Notes: generated by a model not told the origin, from the sequence alone. DNA of 64,000 nucleotides from Paenalcaligenes faecalis (GCF_027557445.1 NZ_CP106841.1:1474001-1538000), one strand, 5' to 3'; counted from the stretch's first letter, positions 16,697 to 25,020 are shown. A program made the numbers and translations.

Positions 16697-16720
16697 GCTT
16701 CTATTTTTCCATCATTACAC

Positions 16721-16767
16721 AACACCATGTTAAACATAATGTTGACTTGAATATAAACACCGTGTTT
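16721..16767. promoter_or_regulatory. Three CI/Cro operator sites
   Basis: AACACCATGTT (16721-16731), AACATAATGTT (16733-16743) and AACACCGTGTT (16756-16766) share the half-site AACA/TGTT around three bases. Centre spacing is 12 and 23 bp. This is the layout of a lambdoid-type genetic switch between the divergent repressor and Cro-like genes. Confidence 0.75.
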
Positions 16768-16801
16768 AATAAACCCATACGCAACTACTATTTTTAAGAT
16801 C

Positions 16802-17011
16802 ATGAAAAAAGCAGAAGCTCTTATCAATGAACTCGGCGGCCCTACTCGAGTCGCCAAAAAAATGGGGATTTACCCAGCTGGTGTGGCTCGTGTATATAAT
16901 TGGAAAAAACGCGGTATACCTGCACACGTCTACTTACAGTACTCCCATATTTTCAAAACCTACCCCGCTTACGAAGTCTGTCGTGAAGTCAGTAAAGAAG
17001 GCACGCTATGA
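16802..17011 (+). CDS. Cro-like helix-turn-helix protein
   Basis: 69 aa: MKKAEALINELGGPTRVAKK...GVARVYNWKKRGIPAHVYLQ is the YdaS/Cro-type helix-turn-helix. Small size, position and divergence from the CI-like gene support a Cro role. Its stop overlaps the next start (ATGA), so the following gene is translationally coupled. Confidence 0.8.
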   Translation: MKKAEALINELGGPTRVAKKMGIYPAGVARVYNWKKRGIPAHVYLQYSHIFKTYPAYEVCREVSKEGTL

Positions 17012-17591
17012 GCACTATTATCATGAATTACTGCTGGCCATTGCAAGGTATGACTGTTACTGCAAAAAGCAGTTTTGATTTCTTTAGCTGACAATGCTAA
17101 TGATGAAGGCGTTTGCTGGCCTTCTGTAGAGAAAATCGCGCAACGCACGTGCTTATCTGTACGCGCCGTACGCAACACCATCAAGTGGCTAGAAGAAAAC
17201 CAGCTTTTACAAAAAACAGAACGTTATGGTCGCTCCAACATTTACACCATAACCCTAAAAATGAACCCAGACCAAATCCGTGCTTTTTCTGAGTTAATCA
17301 CCGCTGTCTACGCTTTTTACCGTCGTGATATTAGCGAATTCGCTATTCAAGTCTGGTGGAATGCAATGCGTCCTTATGCTTTTGAAGCAGTTAAACACGC
17401 TATCAACAGACATTGTGTTAACCCCGATAACGGCCAATTCTGCCCTATGCCTGCCGATATTGTGAAGCTACTAGAAGGCTCTAGCCGTGACAGTGCCTTA
17501 ATCTCATGGTCTAAGGTAGACAAAGCCTTACGACACGTCGGCACATACCGTAGCATCGCCTTTGACGACCCTATTATTCATCTCGTCATCC
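17008..17591 (+). pseudogene. Phage helix-turn-helix / DUF6475 gene, frameshifted
   Basis: It starts MSTIIMNYCWPLQGMTVTAK, the usual start of phage helix-turn-helix replication-region proteins. A single extra base at ~17066-17075 moves the reading to the frame LISLADNANDEGVCWPSVEK, with a winged helix to residue ~70. It then runs into a DUF6475-like segment (MNPDQIRAFSELITAVYAFY, NPDNGQFCPMPADIVKLLEG, WSKVDKALRHVGTY). Homology ends at ~17591; the remaining frame to 17761 is antisense to the traK-like gene. So it is both frameshifted and truncated. Confidence 0.7.
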
Positions 17592-17899
17592 ACGCTCGTC
17601 TTAGGATCAGCCCACGCCGGAGGGGTGAAGTGCTTAAACCCTCCTTGTGCCTTAGTTATGGGTGCAGAAATCACTTTTTTCTGCGCTGGTGTTGCAACGA
17701 CTCCTGCCCTTCTTTTGAGATAACCATGCAAAGTGGATTTAGCCACCTGAATCTCATTTAGAGCTAAAAACTCTAAGAGCTGATCCAAAGAATAACCATC
17801 ACTGTACAAAGCTAAGAGATCATCACGAAAAGGATCTAGCTTGGACCTACTCGCAGGTTGTACTCGCTGTTTGAATTGCTCCACCGATATCCGAGTCAT
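17580..17899 (-). CDS. TraK-like oriT/DNA-binding protein, 3' end lost
   Basis: About 107 genuine residues (MTRISVEQFKQRVQPASRSK, then LLALYSDGYSLDQLLEFLAL and VAKSTLHGYLKRR), with a predicted helix-turn-helix at ~28-65 and an Ala/Pro-rich C-terminal part ending near ADPKTSVDDEM. The layout resembles TraK-type proteins that bind the bent oriT region of IncP plasmids; this is inference from layout, not firm homology. The ATG at 17899 has GGAGG upstream. The 3' end is joined to phage sequence at ~17590. A striking 10-bp phased array lies directly upstream. Confidence 0.55.
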
Positions 17900-17921
17900 T
17901 ACCACCTCCCTATTGATAGAT

Positions 17922-18023
17922 TTCTATTTATTCTACTTTTTTCGGTAGGATTCGCATAGATTCATGAGTTTTCTATAAGATTCGGTATTATTCGCACTTG
18001 TTCGATACCGTTCAATAAAGTTC
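17922..18023. repeat. Phased array: ten TTC triplets in exact 10-bp register
   Basis: TTC occurs at 17931 and every 10 bp after it up to 18021 (ten in a row), with an extra TTC at 17922. Most units read TTCG or TTCA. One helical turn per unit puts all TTC edges on one face of the DNA. It lies between the traK-like start and the nic-site region. Such direct-repeat arrays are used by relaxosome or partition proteins, for example StbA- or ParR-type. Confidence 0.85.
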
Positions 18024-18071
18024 GCCTATCCCAATAAAAACGAGGTGTAAAGTCTAAAATGCAGGATAGGC
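18024..18071. other. Candidate oriT with IncP-like nic site
   Basis: On the minus strand the sequence CCTATCCTGC (18061-18070) matches the IncP/MOBP nic region, in which TraI cleaves after CCTATCCTG; the cut would fall between 18062 and 18061. An 8-bp inverted repeat GCCTATCC (18024-18031) / GGATAGGC (18064-18071) frames it. Relaxase, MobC-like and TraK-like genes or remnants surround it. Confidence 0.65.
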
Positions 18072-18113
18072 TAACGCCGGTAAAAGTGGACTAATATGAG
18101 TCAAAAAAACGTT

Positions 18114-18890
18114 TTACAACCTTATAAACCACTCACTATCTACCGTCACCTCTTCAATCATTTCCGTTTTCACACCAAGCGATAACTCTTTGAGCTTACT
18201 TACTAGTTGATCTCCATCCACTAAATCAATAGGAGATGCTCCATCACGATTCGCTTCCTCAATAGCAAACTTAGTAAAACTACCGGTAGTTATAAATAAT
18301 CCTCGATCGGCTCTGCCCACAGTAGCCCCTCGGAAATCACGAATTTCAGAAGCACTTACTGCTCCTTTATATTTTTTGCACTGAAAAGCCACATGAAAAC
18401 TCATAAGCCCATTAACTCGAGCTATCCCTCTCCCATCAATTCCGCCATCACCGGTACGCCCTGTCACTTTCACATGAACAAAACCCGATTCCCTTAGTAA
18501 ACGTTGAGTTAAGCGCTCAAAGCCATCTGGACTCATTTGCTCAATAAGTATTTGGTGTACTTGCTCTCGCCACTCCAATGCTTCTTCTGGAACATCAACA
18601 CTGTCTTTCTTTGTCTTATCTGTAAGAGCCCATACGCCCCTAGCAGAGTTATCCAAGTAACCTGCTTTTTTTAAATAAGTACGTGCCCAAGCTAAACGAT
18701 ATGAAACAGCAGTCTGACTACTTTTTTCAGGGTTATGTAGTACAGTCGTTACCTCATCGCTAAACCCCTCTAACTCCAATACTTCTTCATAAATCTCAGC
18801 AATGCTTCCAGAACCTCCTAATGAAACTAGAGCGTTGATTGCAGGTTGCATTAACTCATCAAAACTAGGGATTTTTAAATTATTATTCAT
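18114..18890 (-). CDS. mrr: Mrr-type restriction endonuclease
   Basis: 258 aa. An N-terminal winged helix (Mrr_N, ~15-90) is followed by the Mrr catalytic domain with the PD-(D/E)xK motif: GFVHVKVTGRTGDGGIDGRG, then FQCKKYKG (Gln/Lys pair). Mrr enzymes cut methylated foreign DNA. The gene looks intact and sits between the relaxase remnant and the oriT, a common cargo position on plasmids. Confidence 0.88.
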   Translation of the reverse strand: MNNNLKIPSFDELMQPAINALVSLGGSGSIAEIYEEVLELEGFSDEVTTVLHNPEKSSQTAVSYRLAWARTYLKKAGYLDNSARGVWALTDKTKKDSVDVPEEALEWREQVHQILIEQMSPDGFERLTQRLLRESGFVHVKVTGRTGDGGIDGRGIARVNGLMSFHVAFQCKKYKGAVSASEIRDFRGATVGRADRGLFITTGSFTKFAIEEANRDGASPIDLVDGDQLVSKLKELSLGVKTEMIEEVTVDSEWFIRL

Positions 18891-18954
18891 CGATCAGAAA
18901 CCTATACTAAATAAAAATAAAAATGAAATTCACTTTTACATACTTAACTATAAA

Positions 18955-19775
18955 CTAACCTAGATTCAGACTTGCTGGTTCAAGGCTTTGCTTTACTTGA
19001 TACTTATCAAATTTTTCCTGCCCTTTAGTCCTAACATCCGCCTGCTCCAACCCCTTCGCCAGTTCACTAACCATCCTCGCCTCCACTTTCAGCCCCTCAT
19101 CATACAATCGCTTCGCTAAAAACCGGTACTCACCCGAAATCAAACCCCTAGTTTCCAGTTGTTCTTTCAAATAAGGATTTGCGGGACGTTTTTGGGTTTT
19201 AATGGCTTCTAGTAACTCATTCACCTCTTTTTGACGTACTGTGGAATAACCACCTCTTTTAGTAATATGACGCAAATATGTACATGCGGATGCTTTTCAT
19301 CTAGATGTTGCACAAACACGTATTGATGCCCTTTGAAGACTTCTTGCGCAAACTCTCTTGCTGCATTCATTACCGCACGAGGATCCGTGCCTGGCGGCAT
19401 AGAGAGCACCACATTCAGGGATTCTTTATACATACTCTGTTCTGGAATGCCCTGTCGCTGCCATTCCTTGATCACGTTTTCACGGAGAGCCGCTTTGCCT
19501 TTAATCTGCTCTCCATCTTGATTCTCAACTGCCAGCTTTCCATTACGGCTAATGTAATCAATATGATTTGCTGCCGCCTTAAGACCTGTTGCCTTACCGG
19601 TACGCTTAGGGATTTTGACCATTACTTCTGGCTTCTTAAGGGCTGCTGCTTTTAGGTTAGTCAGGCCTGTGCCTGGTTTAAAATTATGGATTGCACCTCC
19701 GGCAAGAGTTTGTCGTCCATAAAGACTGCGCTCATGGCCTAAGAACCAGTTATCTAGGCGGTGAGTAATACTCAT
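18955..19775 (-). pseudogene. MOBP-type relaxase, internally deleted
   Basis: The N-terminal piece (19775 to ~19240) reads MSITHRLDNWFLGHERSLYG..., VVLSMPPGTDPRAVMNAARE and the histidine motif HLDEKHPHVHI that binds the metal in the TraI/VirD2 nickase fold. The reading frame then breaks at ~19240-19275, and the last ~100 residues (EVNELLEAIKTQKRPANPYL...AKGLEQADVRTKGQ) continue in another frame to 18955. The middle part of the protein is missing, so mobilisation from the adjacent nic site would need a relaxase in trans. The start has AGGAG. Confidence 0.75.
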
Positions 19776-19811
19776 ATTTCTCTCCTGATTTTTAAATTCC
19801 TAGTATGCAAA

Positions 19812-19835
19812 AACAAAAAAAGCGCCTGAAGGCGC
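19812..19835 (-). terminator. Terminator of the RhuM/Fic gene
   Basis: GCGCCT-GA-AGGCGC (19822-19835) with seven T on the minus strand, 25 bp after the stop codon. Confidence 0.85.
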
Positions 19836-19860
19836 GATTGAGGAGTAAAAATTAAAATGT

Positions 19861-20865
19861 TTACTCTACAGTTTCTTTCAATAAAATAAAATGCTCTATT
19901 AACCTTATCATTAAACTTTTTTGATCAGGCAAGCTTTCTGCAACCAGCAACGCCAACGCGACTAACGTATTATCATTAATTAGTTGCTCTACAGGGCGTG
20001 CTAATAGCTGTTCGTTTAAACGCAAGTACCACAAAAACAAGAAAGATCCCGTGCGTTTATTGCCATCGGCAAAAGGATGGTTTTTAATCACAAAGTATAA
20101 TAAATGGGCGGCACGACTCGCTACATTCGGATAAAACAGTTCACCTCCAAAGCCTTGCTCAATCGTTGCTAACGCGGAATCCAACCCTTCACCCCGTTTT
20201 TGTGCAAATAGCTCTGTGGCCTCCCCTTTAGCCATTAACGATTGCTTCAAGTCAGCAATGGCAACTAGAGCATCTTCCATCTCTAGTGAGCGCATATTTG
20301 ACTGCTGCGTCAAAATTTCAGCCAGGTGTTGCTCATCATAGCCCTGCAGCAAGCTCCAACTGCGTGCATAGTCACTAATAACCCGTGCTACCGCTTCGCC
20401 ATTAGCAGACACTAAACCCTGATTACTCAAAGTGCGGCTCAACAACTGAACGGCTTGTTCAAACTCGATACCACGCTCTACAAGCCGTTGTTGATTGAGG
20501 GTATAACCTTGAACTAAATGATCTTTTAGTACTTGAGTTGCCCAGCGACGAAACTCCACCCCTCGTTGCGACTTAACTCGATATCCAACTGAAATAATCA
20601 TATCAAGATTGTAATGGTCTATTTCTCGTTGAACCTGTCTTGTTCCCTCCTGACGAACTATCCGGAATTTCCGGATAGTTGGCTGTCGATCAAGCTCACC
20701 TTCAGAAAACACATTACCAATATGCTCATTAACTGTACGAACATCTTTATTAAACAACCTTCCCATTTGCGCCTGACTTAGCCAAACCGTATCTTTCTCT
20801 AGTGTTACCTCAAGATGGGCCTGGCCATCAGAGGAGGTAAAAAGTTGGAGTTTCGTATCATTCAT
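19861..20865 (-). CDS. RhuM-family protein with Fic/Doc domain
   Basis: 334 aa. The RhuM domain (~1-150) reads VWLSQAQMGRLFNKDVRTVN (helix-turn-helix-like) and DMIISVGYRVKSQRGVEFRR. The C-terminal Fic/Doc domain (~190-330) has HPFADGNKRTGSFLF, the HxFxxGNKR motif of Doc-like enzymes that transfer a phosphate or nucleotide to a protein. Such RhuM-Fic fusions lie on mobile elements and are suspected toxins; no antitoxin gene is adjacent. It separates the mobC and relaxase genes. Confidence 0.83.
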   Translation of the reverse strand: MNDTKLQLFTSSDGQAHLEVTLEKDTVWLSQAQMGRLFNKDVRTVNEHIGNVFSEGELDRQPTIRKFRIVRQEGTRQVQREIDHYNLDMIISVGYRVKSQRGVEFRRWATQVLKDHLVQGYTLNQQRLVERGIEFEQAVQLLSRTLSNQGLVSANGEAVARVISDYARSWSLLQGYDEQHLAEILTQQSNMRSLEMEDALVAIADLKQSLMAKGEATELFAQKRGEGLDSALATIEQGFGGELFYPNVASRAAHLLYFVIKNHPFADGNKRTGSFLFLWYLRLNEQLLARPVEQLINDNTLVALALLVAESLPDQKSLMIRLIEHFILLKETVE

Positions 20866-20960
20866 TTTCTTAATCCCGTTCTTATCTTTCCAATTTTAGA
20901 GCTCTTGTAGACTCCTCGTATAATAATTATCGATCTTAATCCTGTATATGGATTCTACTT

Positions 20961-21377
20961 CTAAGGAGTACTCGTATTTAATGATTTAGCAATCTGGTTA
21001 ATATTGCGTCCTATGCGTAATAGCTGAGCATTAGACTGGTACAACACCTCCACCTCCTTAGTCGTTAACAGTGGTTCTGTAGCCAATACGCTTTGCATGA
21101 GAAAGCTGATATAACCATTTAACGTCATATTTTCAGCTAAAGCTCTTTCTTGTAGCTGATCTAAATCACGTTGATCCAAACGGATTTCCACGCGATTGGT
21201 TTGCCCAGAAAAAGGCTTTATTGCATGATTTTTTAATGCCAACTCCTTAAGTAATAGCCGCCTTGCCAACAGCGACACGCTGGCTTTTCCCGTCTCTGCT
21301 TTAGCAAAATAACGGAGCTTTTCATAGTCGTCAGAATTTAAGTTTCTAACTCTAAAATGCACTTCTCTGGTAGTCAT
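20961..21377 (-). CDS. MobC-like relaxosome protein
   Basis: About 138 aa. A ribbon-helix-helix-like N-terminal half (VHFRVRNLNSDDYEKLRYFA) is followed by VEIRLDQRDLDQLQERALAE and the C-terminal MobC signature NAQLLRIGRNINQIAKSLN. MobC proteins help the relaxase open oriT. Another such segment may have been lost, since the protein ends soon after the signature (NTSTP). The start codon is uncertain (ATG 21377, or GTG 21383); no clear ribosome site. Confidence 0.72.
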   Translation of the reverse strand: MTTREVHFRVRNLNSDDYEKLRYFAKAETGKASVSLLARRLLLKELALKNHAIKPFSGQTNRVEIRLDQRDLDQLQERALAENMTLNGYISFLMQSVLATEPLLTTKEVEVLYQSNAQLLRIGRNINQIAKSLNTSTP

Positions 21378-21415
21378 AGGCACAAAAAAAGCGCCTATTG
21401 CATAAATTCGTTACA

Positions 21416-21521
21416 TCAAAGCCTTTCTTTACCTAATCGCTTAATAAGTGCAGTAGATAGCTGTTTTAATTGTTGTACCCCGTACTCTGCGCGCCCTTGT
21501 CCCTGCTGCGGTTACCCAAGG
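21416..21521 (-). pseudogene. DUF1016/YhcG nuclease N-domain remnant
   Basis: The minus strand reads QQGQGRAEYGVQQLKQLS, TALIKRLGKERL then stop, the pattern of the DUF1016 N-terminal domain (…GxAEYGxxxLxxLSxxLTxxFGKGF). The frame breaks where the family continues. The IS607 copy 2 edge (21529) truncates the other side. Confidence 0.5.
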
Positions 21522-21559
21522 TCTAACTCTACCGTTCTGCAATACCTACGCAAAACCAG

Positions 21560-22765
21560 TCATTTCTGACTAAATCTGCTGCTTGCTTCCTGCTTCACCG
21601 AGGCCGGTTTCACCGCGCTCTTGCGAGTGCGGCCAGCGCCTTCCTCTCCACAGGCTGACACGGTGGAACTCACCGCCATGTTCTTCAGATTGGTTGCCGC
21701 GTTCAGGTCGCGGTCATGGACCACGCCACAGGCGGGGCACGTCCACTCGCGCACGACCAGCGGCAGAGCTTCGAGCCTGTGCCCGCAAGCCGAACACGTC
21801 TTGCTGCTCGGGTAGAACCGATCTGCCACAACGACCTGCCCGCCGCGCATCACCGTCTTGTATTCCAGTTGCCGACGGAACTCGAAGAAGCCCATATCGG
21901 CGATGGAGCGGGCCAGATGGCGGTTCCTCACCATGCCGCGCACGTTCAGGTCCTCAATGCCAATGGTGTGGAATCGGCGCGTGAGGTCCGTCGTGAGCTT
22001 GTGCAGGGCGTCCGAACGGATCGCGGCAATGCGGGCATGCAGCCTCGCCAGCTTCGCCTTGGCCTTCTTGCGATTGGCTGATCCTTTTTGTTTGCGGCTC
22101 AGACTGCGCGAGAGCCGTTGCAACCGGGCCTGCAGCGCCTTGTGAGGCTTCGGACCGGGGATCGGCGGCTCTCCCGTTGAGAGCGTCGCCAGCGCCGCAA
22201 CACCCAAATCCACGCCCACCACGCCTTGGTTTTTAGCTTGGGGTAGATGTGAATCGTCTTGGGTATCCACGGCAATGCTGACAAACCAGCGGTCGGCCAC
22301 ACGGGAGACCGTGGCCGACAGGATCTTGCCCGCGAAGCGCAACGACTCGCGCATGCGCACCCATCCCAGATTGGGGATGCGTATGCGGCAGCCGTCGATG
22401 CTGAACTGGTCATTGGTGAGCGTGAAACGGTCGTGCACGCCCTTCTTGCGGGGCTGCGGATATTTGGCGCGGCCAGCGAAGAAGTTCTGAAATGCTTGCC
22501 CCAACTGAATGATCGCCATTTGTGGCGCGTTCTTGGTGACTTCAAGCATCCAGGGAAATTGCTCGCGCTTGATGGCATTCAACTGGCGGCGTAGCGCCGC
22601 CTGTGTGGGCTTGGTTTGGCGGTTGTCCAACTTCCATGCCTCATATTGGCATTTCCACTCAGCCAGCGCCCAATTGTAAGCAAAGCGGGCCGTGCCTGCT
22701 GCGCGGGCAAAGTAGGTCGCCTGTACGTTGTTCGGATCAAGCGCGATGCGATGCGCGATCAGCAT
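21560..22765 (-). CDS. tnpB: TnpB, IS607 copy 2
   Basis: 401 aa, same protein as the copy at 10998 with essentially no residue changes visible, including the RuvC Asp/Glu/Asp set and four zinc cysteines. The tnpA partner is broken, so this copy may be immobile, but tnpB and its right-end RNA region are intact. Its predicted guide differs from copy 1, because the sequence beyond 21529 is different. Confidence 0.92.
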   Translation of the reverse strand: MLIAHRIALDPNNVQATYFARAAGTARFAYNWALAEWKCQYEAWKLDNRQTKPTQAALRRQLNAIKREQFPWMLEVTKNAPQMAIIQLGQAFQNFFAGRAKYPQPRKKGVHDRFTLTNDQFSIDGCRIRIPNLGWVRMRESLRFAGKILSATVSRVADRWFVSIAVDTQDDSHLPQAKNQGVVGVDLGVAALATLSTGEPPIPGPKPHKALQARLQRLSRSLSRKQKGSANRKKAKAKLARLHARIAAIRSDALHKLTTDLTRRFHTIGIEDLNVRGMVRNRHLARSIADMGFFEFRRQLEYKTVMRGGQVVVADRFYPSSKTCSACGHRLEALPLVVREWTCPACGVVHDRDLNAATNLKNMAVSSTVSACGEEGAGRTRKSAVKPASVKQEASSRFSQK

Positions 22766-23120
22766 TGCGATGCCTCCACGGCGGCCTTTACGCCATCGAG
22801 CAGTTTCTGATTCTTACGCGAGCGCGAGCCATACAGTCGTGCGCTGAATACGGTAATAATCTCCAGCACGTCCTTCGCCAGATCTTCCTCGAACGTCGTG
22901 TCTTCGCCTTGGTTGAGGATCACCACCTCGACGCCCTTGGCTTCGCAAATGGCGAACACCAGTTCCGCACCGAAGCGCAGCAGCCGGTCTTTGTGCGTGA
23001 TCACCAAGCGCCCGATTTGGCCGTCGATGATGGCCTCCAGCAGCTTTTTGAGGCCCTTCTTGTGGTAGTTCATGCCGGAGCCAAGATCAGCGATGACCTC
23101 GAATGTCCAGCCTTGGCGGG
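22759..23120 (-). pseudogene. tnpA: IS607 serine recombinase, 5' truncated
   Basis: Only the last ~118 residues remain (from RQGWTFEVIADLGSGMNYHK on); the DNA-binding domain and catalytic serine are gone. An accidental start inside the ISL3 end (MMKSP) precedes it. One coding change from copy 1 is visible (EIITVF for EILTVF). Confidence 0.88.
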
Positions 23121-24424
23121 GGCTCTTCATCATAAACGGGGGACAGCGGAGTTTATTACACTTATGTTTGTTCAGAACAGGTAATAAATAAGAGTCCCCG
23201 ATGTCCCCATTTGATTTTATCTTAGGTCTTGCTGGTGTGGAAGTGATTCGTGCTGAGCGTGGTTCAACACTACAGGTGTGGGCTCAGCCCACACGACGTC
23301 CTTCGTGCATGTATTGTCAGAGCGCACCGGTGCGGATTAAAGCCACTGAGGTTCGTACGCTTAAGCATACACGGCAAGGCAATCGCTTAATGCTGCTGCA
23401 CCTGCGTGTGCCTAAGTACCACTGTGTGGCGTGTAATCGTTATTTCCGCCACCGTTTTGCAGGCATCTTGCCACGCTACCGTGCGACAGAGTGCTTCAAA
23501 TTAGAGGTGTTTGAGGCGCACCATGGCGGTGTGAGTCAACGTCAGATATCGCGCACGCACCAGCTAGGTAGCGCAACGGTTGAGCGTTGGTATCAAGGCT
23601 TTATTAAGCAGCGCGTTTCTGAACTCTCGGCTCGAGAGTGTCCAACGGTTCTGGGGATTGATGAGCATTTCTTTAGTCGTAAAAAGGGCTATGCCACGAC
23701 GCTTGTTGATCTAAAAAACCATAAAGTATTTGATGTGGTGCTAGGCCGATCCGAGGCCAGCTTGGAGGGGTATTTACGCCGGTTAACAGCTCGAGACCGC
23801 GTTCGAGTCGTGGTGATGGATTTATCACCTACTTACCGGGCGATTGTGCGTAAGTATTTCCCTAAAGCCAAGATTGTCGCGGATCGTTTCCACGTGGTGC
23901 GTATGGTGAATCAGCATTTGATGGCGCACTGGAAGGAGTGTGATGCAATAGGTCGAAAAAACCGGGGCTTGATCAGTCTCATGCGACGTCATCACTGGAA
24001 CCTAACCCCAATACAGCAAGCGAGATTAGCCCGTTATTTAGAGTCATACCCCACGCTGGCCGCAATGTATGACGCCAAGCAACGGCTGATGCATTTTCTG
24101 CTACTCAAAGGCTTAACGGCTCGAAAGGTCAGAACGTTACTGCCAGAATTTATGGCGTTAGTAGAACAGTTCAGGCAAAGCCCGGCTCGCAAGATGGCCG
24201 AGACGTTAAGTAGCTGGTTTGAACCCATCATTCGGATGTGGCGTTTTACGAAAAGTAATGGCATTACCGAAGGCTTTCACACTAAAATGGAAATGTTATC
24301 TCGCCGTGCGTTTGGGTTTAGGAATTTTGAGAACTACCGCTTGCGCGTTTTAGCTCACTGCGGTTGGGATGGTGTCATTAATCGCGTGTAAAAACTGTCC
24401 ATCCCCCGTTAATGGTGTAGAGCC
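23121..24424 (+). mobile_element. ISL3-family insertion sequence
   Basis: Terminal repeats GGCTCTTCATCATAAACGGG (left, 23121) and GGCTCTACACCATTAACGGG (right, inverted, ending 24424). The 8 bp on the left (TTGGCGGG) are not repeated beyond either right end, so no target duplication remains, consistent with later recombination. Confidence 0.88.
23201..24391 (+). CDS. ISL3-family transposase
   Basis: 396 aa. An N-terminal zinc-finger region (CMYCQSAPVRI, YHCVACNRYFRHRF) and the DDE domain: TVLGIDEHFFSRKKGYATTL (first Asp), VVVMDLSPTYRAIVRKYFPK (second Asp), VADRFHVVRMVN, and SNGITEGFHTKMEMLSRRAFG (Glu). These are the ISL3 DDE signatures. Full length and uninterrupted. Confidence 0.92.
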   Translation: MSPFDFILGLAGVEVIRAERGSTLQVWAQPTRRPSCMYCQSAPVRIKATEVRTLKHTRQGNRLMLLHLRVPKYHCVACNRYFRHRFAGILPRYRATECFKLEVFEAHHGGVSQRQISRTHQLGSATVERWYQGFIKQRVSELSARECPTVLGIDEHFFSRKKGYATTLVDLKNHKVFDVVLGRSEASLEGYLRRLTARDRVRVVVMDLSPTYRAIVRKYFPKAKIVADRFHVVRMVNQHLMAHWKECDAIGRKNRGLISLMRRHHWNLTPIQQARLARYLESYPTLAAMYDAKQRLMHFLLLKGLTARKVRTLLPEFMALVEQFRQSPARKMAETLSSWFEPIIRMWRFTKSNGITEGFHTKMEMLSRRAFGFRNFENYRLRVLAHCGWDGVINRV

Positions 24425-24786
24425 CAATGTATGACGCCAAGCAACGGCTGATGCATTTTCTGCTACTCAAAGGCTTAACGGCTCGAAAGGTCAGAACGTT
24501 ACTGCCAGAATTTATGGCGTTAGTAGAACAGTTCAGGCAAAGCCCGGCTCGCAAGATGGCCGAGACGTTAAGTAGCTGGTTTGAACCCATCATTCGGATG
24601 TGGCGTTTTACGAAAAGTAATGGCATTACCGAAGGCTTTCACACTAAAATGGAAATGTTATCTCGCCGTGCGTTTGGGTTTAGGAATTTTGAGAACTACC
24701 GCTTGCGCGTTTTAGCTCACTGCGGTTGGGATGGTGTCATTAATCGCGTGTAAAAACTGTCCATCCCCCGTTAATGGTGTAGAGCC
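24425..24786 (+). repeat. Tandem 362-bp duplication of the ISL3 3' end
   Basis: Repeats 24063-24424 exactly as far as I can see, including the right terminal repeat, and encodes the last ~108 residues of the transposase again. It directly abuts the first right end, giving two consecutive outer ends. Confidence 0.88.
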
Positions 24787-24825
24787 TAGCGTCACGTTTT
24801 TGTCACGCTCGGCGTAGAAAACAAA

Positions 24826-24849
24826 AACGCCACCTGATTCGGTGGCGTT
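24826..24849 (-). terminator. Terminator downstream of the tRNA gene
   Basis: AACGCCACC (24826-24834) with GGTGGCGTT (24841-24849), followed by TTTTTGTTTT on the minus strand, 27 bp beyond the tRNA 3' end. Confidence 0.85.
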
Positions 24850-24875
24850 AAGTACTTGATAAACAAGAGAATTCT

Positions 24876-24952
24876 TGGTGGCTCATCCCTGATTCGAACA
24901 GGGGACCTGCGGATTATGATTCCGTCGCTCTAACCTGCTGAGCTAATGAGCC
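24876..24952 (-). tRNA. tRNA with CAU anticodon (probably Met)
   Basis: 77 nt on the minus strand with a full cloverleaf: acceptor GGCTCAT paired with ATGAGCC, D-stem GCTC/GAGC, anticodon loop ATCATAA (anticodon CAT), T-arm CCCTG-TTCGAAT-CAGGG, and encoded CCA. One A-C mismatch closes the anticodon stem. CAU can be elongator Met or lysidine-modified Ile2; I favour Met. It marks the edge of the decayed mobile region. Confidence 0.9.
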
Positions 24953-25020
24953 AAGACCTGTAATATAGCATGTAGTTTTAATTTTGTGCAAGCACTTTTT
25001 AAAACTGACAAATTTAATTG

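Larger units (their letters stand above)
21529..23120 (-). mobile_element. IS607-family element, copy 2 (truncated by ISL3)
   Basis: Nearly identical to copy 1 from the left edge to the middle of tnpA (ending CCTTGGCGGG at 23111-23120), at which point the ISL3 element begins. The N-terminal part of tnpA and the right end are missing and do not reappear beyond the ISL3 element, so a deletion accompanied the event. Confidence 0.88.

Noticed and set aside
17592-17761. C-terminal extension of the HTH/DUF6475 frame
   Set aside because: It is antisense to the traK-like gene and has no match to the DUF6475 family; treated as a junction artefact.
24786-24960. tRNA(CAU) as attachment site of an integrative element
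   Set aside because: The decayed mobile region does abut the tRNA 3' side, but I found no second copy of the tRNA 3' end and no integrase gene in that region.
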